37,910 bases of DNA from EX4484-2 sp964592095 (GTDB lineage: Archaea > Altiarchaeota > Altiarchaeia > IMC4 > QMZM01), in NCBI GenBank assembly GCA_964592095.1, contig CAZQER010000005.1:1-37910 (forward strand), read 5' to 3'. This document shows, piece after piece, positions 8,428 to 16,331 of this stretch; the stretch's first letter is position 1, and the number at the start of each line of letters is the position of its first letter. The position numbers and the translations under genes are program-made. Under the pieces are notes generated by a model, which saw only the letters and a list, made by a program, of their open reading frames with translations, ran no database searches and was not told where the DNA came from.

Positions 8428-8727
8428 TTATTCATGCATCCTCTCATGAAGTGTTTCCTCCTCCCTTACCTCCATTCTACCGGCCACAACCTCATCAATG
8501 CTATGTATTGTCCCCCCAGAATTAGATATTATCGCCCTTATTGTATTCAAATCATTGAATTTTCCTATAAGGGTAATCTTCACATTCTCTACCTCTTTGT
8601 CTATTTCGTAAACACTAATGTTAACACCATCTATCCCTTCTATTGATGAAAGCTCCTTGGCAAAAGAGACGATATCTGGAGAATGAGGCTTTAACACATC
8701 CAAAACAACCTTCCTCAATTCAGCCAT
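8428..8727 (-). CDS. DUF211 family protein
   Basis: A 99-residue archaeal DUF211 protein. The sequence starts MAELRKVVLDVLKPHSPDI and carries the family hallmark GVNISVYEIDKEVENVKIT (about 34-52), then GGTIHSIDEVVAGR (about 70-83). Family members have a ferredoxin-like fold and form oligomers with a possible metal or small-ligand role; no reaction is known. It sits between rnp4 and DUF357 in a probable operon. The length and both conserved blocks are intact. Confidence 0.85.
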   Translation of the reverse strand: MAELRKVVLDVLKPHSPDIVSFAKELSSIEGIDGVNISVYEIDKEVENVKITLIGKFNDLNTIRAIISNSGGTIHSIDEVVAGRMEVREEETLHERMHE

Positions 8728-8754
8728 TTTATTATTATATCAATTTTCTAATAT

Positions 8755-9102
8755 TTATAATCTTCTCTTTTCCTTAACCTCTCTGATATATGGATAATAA
8801 ATTCTTTTTCCACAGCTTAAGCACTTTATTTCAACCCTCTTTTCATTTGAATTTATTCTTACCATTGATGTTACTCCAGGTAAAAGATAACTGTAGCAAT
8901 ATTTGCAAAATTTTCTCTTGAGTTCTCTTGGAATGGGTATGTTATGTCTTATACTTATCCTCCTTGCGTTTATCACATACTCGTTTGCAAATTCAATATC
9001 ACCTTCAAGGGCTGCATTTTCAGCCTCTTCAAAAAGTCGTTCAATTCTTTCAATGGCTATCTTGACCTGTCTTTTCTTTATCCTGTATTTTATATTACTC
9101 AT
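8755..9102 (-). CDS. rnp4: RNase P protein component 4 (Rpp21/Rnp4 family)
   Basis: Protein subunit of archaeal ribonuclease P, which removes 5' leaders from pre-tRNA together with the catalytic RNA; Rnp4 pairs with Rnp1. About 115 residues, normal length. The N-terminal half is two basic helices (about 5-55); the C-terminal half is a zinc ribbon with C66, C69, C94 and C97 (FCKYC and CLSCG), matching the known metal site. The start at 9102 overlaps the pepQ stop (ATGA), so its translation is coupled to pepQ. DUF211 and DUF357 follow on the same strand. The RNase P RNA is not in this window. Confidence 0.9.
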   Translation of the reverse strand: MSNIKYRIKKRQVKIAIERIERLFEEAENAALEGDIEFANEYVINARRISIRHNIPIPRELKRKFCKYCYSYLLPGVTSMVRINSNEKRVEIKCLSCGKRIYYPYIREVKEKRRL

Positions 9103-10154
9103 CTCGTAATTATCTCTATTTTATTTTTTCTAAGTAATACAGTGTCTTCAAAACGAACCCCAAATCTTTTTGGTATATATATACCTGGTTCTATAGTAAA
9201 AACCATTCTATCCTTAAGATGGATATCAGATTCAGATGCTATATTTGGTAATTCATGTATCTCCAATCCAACACCATGTCCGGTGGAATGATAAAATTTA
9301 TAACCCCTTTTGTTTATTTCGTTTTTAACAAATTCGTGTATGTCTTCTGCCCTGATACCTATTTCAAGTCTTTCTATTGTTTCTTCCTCAAGGCTCTTAA
9401 TGAATTCAAATGTATCTCTTTCCTTTTTACCTATGTTACCGACAGGTATACTCCGGGTCATATCGGAAAAATAATGATTATACCTTGCACCCAAATCTAC
9501 AATTACCAACGAATTATTTTTTATCTTATTCTGTGTTGGTTTTGCATGAATATCTGCAGTTGATGAACCGGAGGCGAGTAGAATTCCACTCCCGAATGGG
9601 GGTGTTTCTGAGCCATGTTTTCTTATGGTGGATTCTATTTCTGCTGCAGCCTCTGCCTCTGAAATTCCATCTCTAATTACTTCATATGCCTTACACATTC
9701 CTTTTTTTGCGATCTCAGCAGATTTTTTAAGCATATCTATCTCAAAATCTGATTTTATCATTCTCCTAAATTCAACAATGTTTGAAATAATGAGTTTATT
9801 TTTTATCTTAGCAAGTAATTTCTCATATGAATTTATGGTTATATTCTCCACACCTATTCTGTTTTTTAGACATTTTAGATATTCAATTACATCATTGGTT
9901 ACATCATTGCCGTATTCTCTAATCTCAAACGGGTAATTTTTATGGAGATACAATTCCTCATAATGTTTTATATAGATGTCTTTTAACCATAGAATTGCAT
10001 GCTCTGTTGTTATAACAACCACTCCATCTTCTCCCCCAGTCAGATATATTATATTGCCTTTTCCCGAAATTAGCAAGGAGTCAATACCCTCTTTGGACAT
10101 ATCCTTTCTGATATTAGACAATCTTGATTTGAGTTCAGATATAGGGACAGTCAT
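9099..10154 (-). CDS. pepQ: M24 family metallopeptidase (Xaa-Pro dipeptidase/aminopeptidase)
   Basis: Cleaves peptides next to proline, with two divalent metals. About 351 residues from ATG 10154; the TTG at 10166 would add only four residues and has no better context. An N-terminal creatinase-like domain (about 1-130) precedes the pita-bread catalytic domain. All five metal ligands are present: D220 (VIVDLGA), D231 (SDMTRS), H293 (GHGVGLEIHE), E322 (TIEPGIY) and E336 (RFEDTV). Its ATG overlaps the stop of a possible 18-residue upstream ORF (TAATG). Its own stop overlaps the rnp4 start. Exact dipeptidase versus aminopeptidase preference cannot be told from sequence. Confidence 0.92.
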   Translation of the reverse strand: MTVPISELKSRLSNIRKDMSKEGIDSLLISGKGNIIYLTGGEDGVVVITTEHAILWLKDIYIKHYEELYLHKNYPFEIREYGNDVTNDVIEYLKCLKNRIGVENITINSYEKLLAKIKNKLIISNIVEFRRMIKSDFEIDMLKKSAEIAKKGMCKAYEVIRDGISEAEAAAEIESTIRKHGSETPPFGSGILLASGSSTADIHAKPTQNKIKNNSLVIVDLGARYNHYFSDMTRSIPVGNIGKKERDTFEFIKSLEEETIERLEIGIRAEDIHEFVKNEINKRGYKFYHSTGHGVGLEIHELPNIASESDIHLKDRMVFTIEPGIYIPKRFGVRFEDTVLLRKNKIEIITR

Positions 10155-10210
10155 TATAAACACCAAATAACCTGAAAGAAATTACAAATTACAATCTTTC
10201 TTACCTTCAT
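10154..10210 (-). CDS. Possible 18-residue leader ORF coupled to pepQ
   Basis: On the minus strand a GGAGGTG ribosome-binding site (about 10214-10220) lies three bases before an ATG at 10210. The ORF encodes MKVRKIVICNFFQVIWCL and ends in TAA whose last A is the first base of the pepQ ATG (TAATG). A TATA-like element at 10243-10252 would start transcription near 10222, just before the ribosome-binding site. This is one of only two strong Shine-Dalgarno sites noticed in the window. It could be a leader peptide that sets pepQ translation. It could also be a chance ORF in a pepQ leader. No homologue is recognised; it is too short to be SecE. Confidence 0.4.
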   Translation of the reverse strand: MKVRKIVICNFFQVIWCL

Positions 10211-10242
10211 TTGCACCTCCTTTTGTTATTGGCAGAGCTGTT

Positions 10243-10252
10243 GATTTTATAG
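10243..10252 (-). promoter_or_regulatory. Putative TATA box for the leader ORF and pepQ
   Basis: On the minus strand CTATAAAATC lies about 25 bases upstream of the GGAGGTG site, placing a transcription start near 10222. This would give pepQ its own promoter, separate from ftsZ. The 144-base stretch between ftsZ and pepQ otherwise holds only the leader ORF. Confidence 0.4.
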
Positions 10253-10298
10253 AGAGAATATCATCTAAGAGAAAATTGATGCATTACTTCACTAATCT

Positions 10299-11393
10299 TT
10301 ATATCTCTCTGATCCCTTTATCCCACTTGTAGAATTCCTCGGTGTACAGGAAAGCACCTGCTGATTCATCATAACCCCTGCCACCAAGGATGTTAGGCGA
10401 ACGTACACCGGTAATGATAGCAATTACTTCGATCCTATCATGAATTTTGGTATCTATTCTCGCCCCCCATGTAACAGATGCATCTGACCTCAATTCCTTT
10501 GTAATTAACTCGCCGATGGCATTTGCCTCTCCCAGTGTCATATCCTCTCCCCCAGTTATATGAATTAATGCCCCCGTAGCCTTGGAATAATCAACATCTA
10601 ACAACGGTTGTTGAAGTGTATTCCTAGCAGCATTTTCTACTCTGTCTGGACCCTCACCCTCCCCCACCGATATTACCGCCACCTCTCCATTGTTCAATAC
10701 TGACCTGATATCTGCAAAATCCAAATTTATCAGACTTGGTTCCATTATTGTCTCTGTGATTCCCTTTACAGCCCTAGCCACAACTTCATCCGCCACAGAG
10801 AATGCCTTATCTATAGGTAAATTCGGAACATACTGAACAAGTTTGTTGTTATCTATAATGATAACAGTATCTGCAACCTTTTTTAGTTTTTCTATTCCCA
10901 TCCTTGCCTTGTCGAGTCTAGAACGCTCTAATTTAAATGGAAATGTAACTATGGCTACCACTATTGCACCTTGATCCTTTGCAATCTCTGCAATTACTGG
11001 TGCAGAACCAGTTCCCGTTCCACCACCCATTCCAGCAGTTAGGAACAATAGGTGAGTATTGGCTAACAGATCGCTTAACTCATGTCTACTTGCCTCGGCA
11101 GCCTTCTCTCCCAGCTCTGGAAATCCTCCTGCACCCAAACCACCCATCAGCTTTGCCCCTATCAGAATTCTTGTGATATCGCCAGAAATTTTTTTCAAAT
11201 CCTGTTTATCTGTATTTGCAGCAATTAGCTCTGCACCTTCAATCCCTATATGTTCCAGTCTGTTCACAGTGTTATTACCTGCTCCACCAGTACCAAGAAC
11301 CACAATCTTTATTTTTTCAACACTATCAAACTCATCAAACCCCCTTCTTTCAAGTTTTCCATGTTGTAAAGCCGCACTGACAATGGAATCCAT
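10299..11393 (-). CDS. ftsZ: Cell division protein FtsZ
   Basis: Tubulin-like GTPase that forms the division ring. About 364 residues. The GTP-binding start is VVLGTGGAGNNTVNRL (about 31-46), the tubulin signature GGGTGTGSAP is at 123-132, and the catalytic T7 loop NLDFAD has N223, D225 and D228. The N-terminal 25 residues and the short C-terminal tail (ending FYKWDKGIREI) lie outside the core. The intact signature and synergy loop separate it from CetZ and indicate an active GTPase. FtsZ1 versus FtsZ2 class is not decided. The usual archaeal companions secE and spt5 are not seen here. It is divergent from pyrF. Confidence 0.96.
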   Translation of the reverse strand: MDSIVSAALQHGKLERRGFDEFDSVEKIKIVVLGTGGAGNNTVNRLEHIGIEGAELIAANTDKQDLKKISGDITRILIGAKLMGGLGAGGFPELGEKAAEASRHELSDLLANTHLLFLTAGMGGGTGTGSAPVIAEIAKDQGAIVVAIVTFPFKLERSRLDKARMGIEKLKKVADTVIIIDNNKLVQYVPNLPIDKAFSVADEVVARAVKGITETIMEPSLINLDFADIRSVLNNGEVAVISVGEGEGPDRVENAARNTLQQPLLDVDYSKATGALIHITGGEDMTLGEANAIGELITKELRSDASVTWGARIDTKIHDRIEVIAIITGVRSPNILGGRGYDESAGAFLYTEEFYKWDKGIREI

Positions 11394-11475
11394 TTTTCTT
11401 TTATATTCCTTAAATAATAATCAAAATAATAATCAATATATTATACTTAAAGGTATAAATATCTCAATTTATAAC
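11394..11475. promoter_or_regulatory. Divergent promoter region between ftsZ and pyrF
   Basis: An 82-base AT-rich spacer. On the plus strand TTATACTTAA (11441-11450) and GGTATAAATA (11452-11461) are TATA candidates that place a start close to the pyrF ATG at 11476. On the minus strand AGTATAATATATTG (about 11435-11448) would give ftsZ a leader of about 20 bases containing TTTAAGG. Confidence 0.4.
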
Positions 11476-12264
11476 ATGACATTCTTTGATAGATATATAA
11501 GGGTAAGAGAAAATAAGGATAGTATTCTATGCATTGGTTTGGATCCTGCCATAAAGGGCCAGAGAGATAGTGATATAATACCGGATAAATATAATGAGAA
11601 CATATTCCATTTCTGTATTGACATGGTTGATATGACCAATGAATCTACATGTGCTTATAAAATTAATTCCCAGTACACGCTCTTTTTAATGACACTTGAC
11701 CAACTAATTGAATTGAACAAGGAGATAAAGAATAATGGATGTATCTCAATTCTTGACCATAAATTGAACGATATAAACGAATCAAATGATTCTGCATTTT
11801 ACTGGTCATCGAAGGCTGGTTTTGATGCAATCACATTCTCACCATTCGCAGGAAATATTAAGAATGCTGTATCTACAGCCCATAATTATAATCTTGGCAT
11901 ATTTGTTCTTACACTAATGTCAAACCCCGAATCTGAATGGATTCAAAAAATGACGCATGCAGATAATCTTTATCTGTATGAAAAGATAGCATATGAATCC
12001 AGAACAGCAAAGGCTGATGGTCTTGTTGTTGGAACAACAAAGCATATAAATAAAATGGATTTGAAAAAGATTGTCTCACTCTCAAGAGATGAAACAATAT
12101 ATCTTTGCCCGGGTATAGGAAAACAAAAGGGGGATATTAATAAAATATCTAAAATACTTGGAGAGAATCTTTTGATAAATATAGGGAGGGCGATAATATA
12201 TGATGAAAATCCGATGGAGAAGGCTGATGAATTTAAAATACTTTTTAATAAAAGAAGGGGATAA
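11476..12264 (+). CDS. pyrF: Orotidine 5'-phosphate decarboxylase
   Basis: Decarboxylates OMP to UMP, the last step of de novo pyrimidine synthesis. About 262 residues from ATG 11476. The reading frame is open for a further 139 codons upstream, but that part lies antisense to ftsZ and is not coding. The active-site motif is ILDHKLNDINESN, with the catalytic D94-x-K96-xx-D99 charge network. The C-terminal phosphate-binding loops are CPGIGKQKGD and INIGRAIIYDENP. The sequence is of the longer PyrF subfamily rather than the short archaeal type. The pth2 gene overlaps or directly follows its 3' end. Confidence 0.88.
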   Translation: MTFFDRYIRVRENKDSILCIGLDPAIKGQRDSDIIPDKYNENIFHFCIDMVDMTNESTCAYKINSQYTLFLMTLDQLIELNKEIKNNGCISILDHKLNDINESNDSAFYWSSKAGFDAITFSPFAGNIKNAVSTAHNYNLGIFVLTLMSNPESEWIQKMTHADNLYLYEKIAYESRTAKADGLVVGTTKHINKMDLKKIVSLSRDETIYLCPGIGKQKGDINKISKILGENLLINIGRAIIYDENPMEKADEFKILFNKRRG

Positions 12265-12622
12265 AAAGGGTAAAAAAACTACATATACATTGAAACAGGT
12301 TGTTGTGGTAAGAAGAGATATAAAAATGAGTAAGGGAAAACTTGCATCTCAGGTAGCACATGCTTCTGTTTCCGCCGCCAATAAAAGTAAATGGACAGAT
12401 AATTGGCTTAATCAAGGGCAGAAAAAGAGCATTCTTGCATGTAAAGACGAAAATGAATTATTAAAGATTTTTCATGCCGCAAAGAATGCAAAGTTACCAG
12501 TTGAATTGATTCGTGATGCTGGAAGAACAGAAATACCCGAGGGAACCATAACATGTGTTGGAATAGGTCCTGCTCCAGAGAACGAGATTGATAGGATTAC
12601 TGGAAATCTAAGATTACTATAA
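12227..12622 (+). CDS. pth2: Peptidyl-tRNA hydrolase 2
   Basis: Releases tRNA from stalled peptidyl-tRNA. The Pth2 core begins LKQVVVVRRDIKMSKGKLA and continues with QVAHASVSAA, AGRTEIPEGT and CVGIGPAPENEIDRITG, all family-typical. About 131 residues from ATG 12227; the family is usually near 115-120. Three starts are possible: ATG 12200, ATG 12227 (GGAG eight bases upstream, 38-base overlap with pyrF) or TTG 12290, which would begin the protein exactly at the conserved KQVVVVRRD. The extra lysine-rich N terminus is not family-typical, so the short form is a real option. Function is secure; the start is not. Confidence 0.9.
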   Translation: MNLKYFLIKEGDKKGKKTTYTLKQVVVVRRDIKMSKGKLASQVAHASVSAANKSKWTDNWLNQGQKKSILACKDENELLKIFHAAKNAKLPVELIRDAGRTEIPEGTITCVGIGPAPENEIDRITGNLRLL

Positions 12623-12650
12623 AATTTATAAAAAGGATGTAAATTCAGAT

Positions 12651-13169
12651 TTAACCCATTTCCATAAACTCCCCAACAGATGATGATATATTATAATCAT
12701 TACCTTTGTCATCATTACTATCGTTACTATCATTACTACTATACTGGTATCTTGTCATCCTGTTCATTAATTTACACATCTTCACTGTAGCCTCCACTGC
12801 CCTCTTAGCATATTCTACTCTCTCATGAGCCTCCAATCTACTCATTCCTGGACCTGCAATTCCAAGACCTACTGGCTTTTCATATTGAACCGAAATGTCA
12901 GCAATCTTTCTGCTCGCATGTTGTGCAACTATCTCGTCATGCTGTGTCTGCCCTTCAATTACCGCACCAAGAGCAACAACGCCATCTATGCTATCCCTTT
13001 CAAGCAATTTTTTCACCACGAGTGGCATATCAAAGACTCCCGGAACCTTAACTATTTCCGATATATCTGCCTCCAAAAAGCGGGCATGTTCCTTTGCTAA
13101 TTCTACCATCGCGTATGTTATCTCATAATTAAACTCAGATACCACGATAGCCAGATTAATTCTTTTCAT
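12651..13169 (-). CDS. ribH: 6,7-dimethyl-8-ribityllumazine synthase with low-complexity tail
   Basis: Condenses 5-amino-6-ribitylaminouracil with dihydroxybutanone phosphate in riboflavin synthesis. The first about 140 residues match archaeal RibH: VVSEFNYEITYAM, VPGVFDMPLVVKKLL, LGAVIEGQTQHDEIV, GIAGPGMSRLEAHERVEYAKRAVEA (in separate blocks). The family usually ends near residue 140-145; here a hydrophilic tail follows with repeated Ser-Asn-Asp units (about 143-152), then VGEFMEMG at the end. The tail is encoded by an imperfect short tandem repeat at about 12709-12740. The tail is outside the enzyme core and may be a recent expansion. It converges with pth2 and is divergent from the RCK gene. 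Confidence 0.93.
   Translation of the reverse strand: MKRINLAIVVSEFNYEITYAMVELAKEHARFLEADISEIVKVPGVFDMPLVVKKLLERDSIDGVVALGAVIEGQTQHDEIVAQHASRKIADISVQYEKPVGLGIAGPGMSRLEAHERVEYAKRAVEATVKMCKLMNRMTRYQYSSNDSNDSNDDKGNDYNISSSVGEFMEMG
12709..12740. repeat. ribH: Short tandem repeat inside ribH 3' end
   Basis: Imperfect nine-base units of the type ATCATTACT / ATCGTTACT / ATCATTACT follow one another, keeping the ribH frame open and encoding the Ser-Asn-Asp tail. Repeat length may vary between strains by slippage; being a multiple of three it would change tail length without a frameshift. Confidence 0.6.
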
Positions 13170-13223
13170 TTTGATGATTATTTATGGGAACATATTCATT
13201 TATATATAGAGGGTAAAGGAAAA
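13170..13223. promoter_or_regulatory. Divergent promoter region between ribH and the RCK gene
   Basis: A 54-base spacer. TTTATATATAG (13199-13209) read on the minus strand lies about 26 bases from a ribH start near 13177. On the plus strand ATTATTTATGG (13177-13187) would give a start near 13210 followed by the leader GAGGGTAAAGGAAAA, which carries AAAGGA before ATG 13224. Confidence 0.35.
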
Positions 13224-13850
13224 ATGATAATTATAGTTGGAGCAAATGAGATAGGAATTAATTTAGCTATAAGGCTTTTGAGAGCCGGTATGGATGTAAT
13301 CGTATTAGAACAAGATGAGGTACTTGCCAAAAAGATTTCTACGCAATATGATTTTTCTGTAATAACAGGGGATGCAACAAGATCTCATGTCTTAAAGAAA
13401 ATTGGTGTTGATAAGGCAGATACTGTGGTTGCACTCACCAGTTCAGATGAAAAAAACCTTATGGCTTGTCTCTTTGCAAAAAAACTTGGTGCAAGGAAGG
13501 TTATAGCAAAGGTCAATCTCTCAGAAAATCAGAGAATGTTTACGGATCTTGGGATAGATGTAGCCATTGCGCCTTCTTTAGTTTTGTCGCATTTCTTTGA
13601 GACTGCTGTTTATGGATATACAATAGTAGGTACAGAGAAATTTGAATCCATATTTGTTGAAATTCCAATATTTTACAAGGGTATGAAGATAGATTCACTT
13701 AAGAACAAAAAGGCAAAAATTGTTTCTATATATAGAGAAAATAAATTCTTTTCTCCTGAAAAAAATGATAAGATACTGCCAAAGGATGTCTTGATAATAG
13801 TAGGGGATAGAGATGAGTGCAGGAAATTGGCATTAGAGATACTTGGGTGA
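13224..13850 (+). CDS. trkA: RCK (TrkA-N/TrkA-C) regulatory protein
   Basis: Cytoplasmic regulator of a cation channel or antiporter. About 208 residues. The N-terminal RCK domain (1-125) is a Rossmann fold with MIIIVGANEIGINLA, the acidic residue of VIVLEQDE and the GDATR motif; this type binds NAD(H) or adenine nucleotides. The C-terminal TrkA-C domain (about 140-208) has VEIPIFYKGMKI and ILPKDVLIIVGDRDE. The antiporter gene starts one base after its stop, so the pair are almost certainly one transport unit. The third gene makes a NAD precursor, which fits a nucleotide-sensing role but does not prove it. Confidence 0.88.
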   Translation: MIIIVGANEIGINLAIRLLRAGMDVIVLEQDEVLAKKISTQYDFSVITGDATRSHVLKKIGVDKADTVVALTSSDEKNLMACLFAKKLGARKVIAKVNLSENQRMFTDLGIDVAIAPSLVLSHFFETAVYGYTIVGTEKFESIFVEIPIFYKGMKIDSLKNKKAKIVSIYRENKFFSPEKNDKILPKDVLIIVGDRDECRKLALEILG

Positions 13851-13851
13851 T

Positions 13852-15114
13852 ATGATGGATCTACTATTACTTTTCTTAATAATTCTTGGGGTAGCATTTA
13901 TTGCACCAGTAATAACAAGAAATGTACATATTCCAGAAGTAACTGCAATTGTTATATTTGGAATACTTTTGGGAGGGTATGGTATCCTGCCTTTGATAGG
14001 ATATACGCAATATTCAATAATCTCGGTTGATAGGGCAGGTAATCTACTTACATTTGCAGATAAAAAAGAACTTCAAGAAAGTCAGATCAAATATGGGGAA
14101 ATACTTAATGAACTTGCAAATATAGGCATCATATTTCTGATGTTTCTTGCCGGTATGGAGATGAATATAGAAATTGTAAAGAGAGATTTAAAGGAGACAA
14201 TTTTACTTGGAATGATGACATTTTTATTACCATTTGTATCTGGTTTTTTCTTAGCACAATTATTTCATTTGGGCTTCAAGGTATCACTTCTCGTAGGAGT
14301 TATTCTATCTACCACCTCCATTAGTGTTGTCATACCTGTACTCAAACAGATTGATTTAGTAACAACAAGACTTGGAAGTCTAATTATTGGTTCTGCAACC
14401 ATAGATGATGTTCTGAGTATGATATCATTAGCAGTTTTATTGAAAATTGAAGAAGATAGTATTTTCCAATTCATCATCATAATTTTTTTGTTTTTCTTAG
14501 CAGTTCTCTATCTAACACCAAAATTTGCAAATATATTACTCAAAAGACCCAAGATGATGATTTCTCTTGAAGCTGAGACAAGATTTATGATTATCACTCT
14601 GCTTCTTATAGTACTCATATCAGAGGAGATAGGTTTACACAGCATAATAGGAGCATTTCTGGCAGGTCTAGCATTTTCAGAGTCAGTAAAGACTGGCTGG
14701 TTTATTGAAAAGATTAATGCTATAGGTTATGGCTTCTTTATCCCAATATTTTTCTTTATGGTTGGTGCAAAGACAGACCTGAGTGTGTTTTTTGGTTTAC
14801 AGGACAAACTCACTTTTGCAATATTATTAATTTTAATCGCAATACTATCCAAATTTGCTGGTGCATTTATAGTTGGAAAATTCATAGGATTAAATAATAG
14901 AGAAACCATTGGGGTATCATTTGCTATGATTACCCGTTTGGCTGTTGGTTTAGCAGCAGCAAATGTCGCACTTGAAAACGGGATAATAGATATATCCATA
15001 TTTTCATCATTTGTTATACTTGCTACTTTGACTACATTAATTACTCCACCACTAACAAAGAGATTCCTTCATAGTGAGGAGAAAGTAGAGGGAGTGATGT
15101 TTAAGGCAAGATGA
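13852..15114 (+). CDS. Cation/proton antiporter (CPA2, KefB/NapA-like)
   Basis: Integral membrane Na+/H+ or K+/H+ exchanger, about 420 residues with 11-13 hydrophobic segments. Family motifs include IGIIFLMFLAGMEMN, LVGVILSTTSISVVIPVL, SATIDDVLSMI (the paired acidic residues of the ion site) and IIGAFLAGLAFSESV. A non-membrane insert of about 35 residues near 55-85 (ADKKELQESQIKYGEI) separates the first helices. ATG 13852 and 13855 are both possible; GGGTGAT lies just upstream and overlaps the trkA stop. The stop overlaps the next start (ATGA). The RCK neighbour suggests K+ or Na+ exchange gated by a nucleotide ligand. Ion specificity cannot be read from sequence. Confidence 0.88.
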   Translation: MMDLLLLFLIILGVAFIAPVITRNVHIPEVTAIVIFGILLGGYGILPLIGYTQYSIISVDRAGNLLTFADKKELQESQIKYGEILNELANIGIIFLMFLAGMEMNIEIVKRDLKETILLGMMTFLLPFVSGFFLAQLFHLGFKVSLLVGVILSTTSISVVIPVLKQIDLVTTRLGSLIIGSATIDDVLSMISLAVLLKIEEDSIFQFIIIIFLFFLAVLYLTPKFANILLKRPKMMISLEAETRFMIITLLLIVLISEEIGLHSIIGAFLAGLAFSESVKTGWFIEKINAIGYGFFIPIFFFMVGAKTDLSVFFGLQDKLTFAILLILIAILSKFAGAFIVGKFIGLNNRETIGVSFAMITRLAVGLAAANVALENGIIDISIFSSFVILATLTTLITPPLTKRFLHSEEKVEGVMFKAR

Positions 15115-16307
15115 AAAATAGAAGATTATTTTATAGTGCCACAGATGATGAAATAAAAAGAGGTAAGACTACAGATATTTACTTTAGAAGAACAAAACAG
15201 ATTTTAGAGGCAAGGGATATTAATAGGAAGGTTGTTGCAGAGATTTCATGTGGTTCTCTACCAAAAAACTGGAATTTTGCTGTTTTATGTGGAATAGAGG
15301 AGGCTATGAATCTTCTTGAGGGTTACCCTGTAGATGTAAGTGCATTACCTGAGGGAACGATATTCAAACCAAAAGATATCAATGGTGTTAGGAACCCAAT
15401 AATGAACATAAAGGGAAACTATAAAGACTTTTGTGAACTTGAAACACCTCTTCTTGGACTTCTGTGTCAGGCAACTGGGATATCTACATCTGCAGCAAGA
15501 ATAAAAATGATTGCTATGGATAAACAGATATTATCATTTGGTGTGAGGAGAATGCATCCTGCAATATCTCCAATGATTGATAGAGCATCATATATCGGTG
15601 GTTTTGATGGTGTATCTGCCGTATTATCTGCAAAAATGATAAAGATTAAACCACAAGGTACCATGCCTCATGCATTAATTATTATGTTTGAAAATCCGGA
15701 GGATGCCTGGAGGGCATTTGATGAGATAATTCCAATGAATATATCAAGAATAGCCTTATGTGATACCTTCTCTGATGAGAAGATGGAGACAATAAACGCT
15801 GCAAAAACCATAAAAAATCTTTCAGCAGTCAGGCTGGATACACCCAAATCAAGGAGAGGAAATCTTAAGGAAATCATTTCAGAGATTAGATGGGAATTGG
15901 ATATAAGGGGTTATAATGATGTGAAGATATTCATCTCGGGTGGTGTTGATGAGGAATTGATAACTCAATTGAAAGACAGTCCAGTTGATGGTTTTGGGAT
16001 AGGAACTTATGTTTCAAATTCGCCTACAGTTGATATGGCTATGAATATTGTTGAGATTGATGGAAAACCAATATCAAAAAGGGGTGTTTTTGGGGGAGAG
16101 AAGCAATTATATAAATGTTTTTCATGCAATGAATATTTATCTATAATTGATAATATATCCAAAAAATCATACAAATGCCCCATATGTAATAAAAAGATGA
16201 GGCCATTACTAAAAAAAGTTATTAGAAATGGTAAAATTGTTGCTAAATTACCAGACGCAAGCGAGATAAGAAATTCCGTACTTAAGGAATTATATGGATT
16301 GAATTAA
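15111..16307 (+). CDS. pncB: Nicotinate phosphoribosyltransferase, archaeal type with C-terminal zinc ribbon
   Basis: Makes nicotinate mononucleotide from nicotinate and PRPP for NAD salvage. About 398 residues. Core motifs: SFGVRRMHPAISP (142-154), SYIGGFDGVSAVLSA (160-174), PQGTMPHALIIMF (181-193), LCDTFSDEK and FISGGVDEEL. The C terminus has a zinc ribbon with C336, C339, C356 and C359 (YKCFSCN and YKCPICN), as in the archaeal and some bacterial long forms. ATG 15111 overlaps the antiporter stop, placing NAD salvage in the same operon as the RCK/antiporter pair. Quinolinate phosphoribosyltransferase is less likely because of the GVRRMHPA and GTMPHA patterns. Confidence 0.9.
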   Translation: MKNRRLFYSATDDEIKRGKTTDIYFRRTKQILEARDINRKVVAEISCGSLPKNWNFAVLCGIEEAMNLLEGYPVDVSALPEGTIFKPKDINGVRNPIMNIKGNYKDFCELETPLLGLLCQATGISTSAARIKMIAMDKQILSFGVRRMHPAISPMIDRASYIGGFDGVSAVLSAKMIKIKPQGTMPHALIIMFENPEDAWRAFDEIIPMNISRIALCDTFSDEKMETINAAKTIKNLSAVRLDTPKSRRGNLKEIISEIRWELDIRGYNDVKIFISGGVDEELITQLKDSPVDGFGIGTYVSNSPTVDMAMNIVEIDGKPISKRGVFGGEKQLYKCFSCNEYLSIIDNISKKSYKCPICNKKMRPLLKKVIRNGKIVAKLPDASEIRNSVLKELYGLN

Positions 16308-16331
16308 TTAAAAATAAAATAATCAAATTAA

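Noticed and set aside
8353..8646. 97-codon plus-strand ORF
   Set aside because: Fully antisense to DUF357 and DUF211, with composition typical of a shadow frame.
9255..9936. Several plus-strand ORFs opposite pepQ
   Set aside because: They are shadows of the catalytic gene on the other strand and show no family motifs.
10154..10210. The leader ORF as a secE gene, often next to ftsZ
   Set aside because: Only 18 residues and no SecE pattern; SecE is about 55-60 residues.
11059..11475. In-frame N-terminal extension of pyrF by 139 codons
   Set aside because: It lies antisense to the well-supported ftsZ gene and is not family sequence; ATG 11476 gives a normal enzyme.
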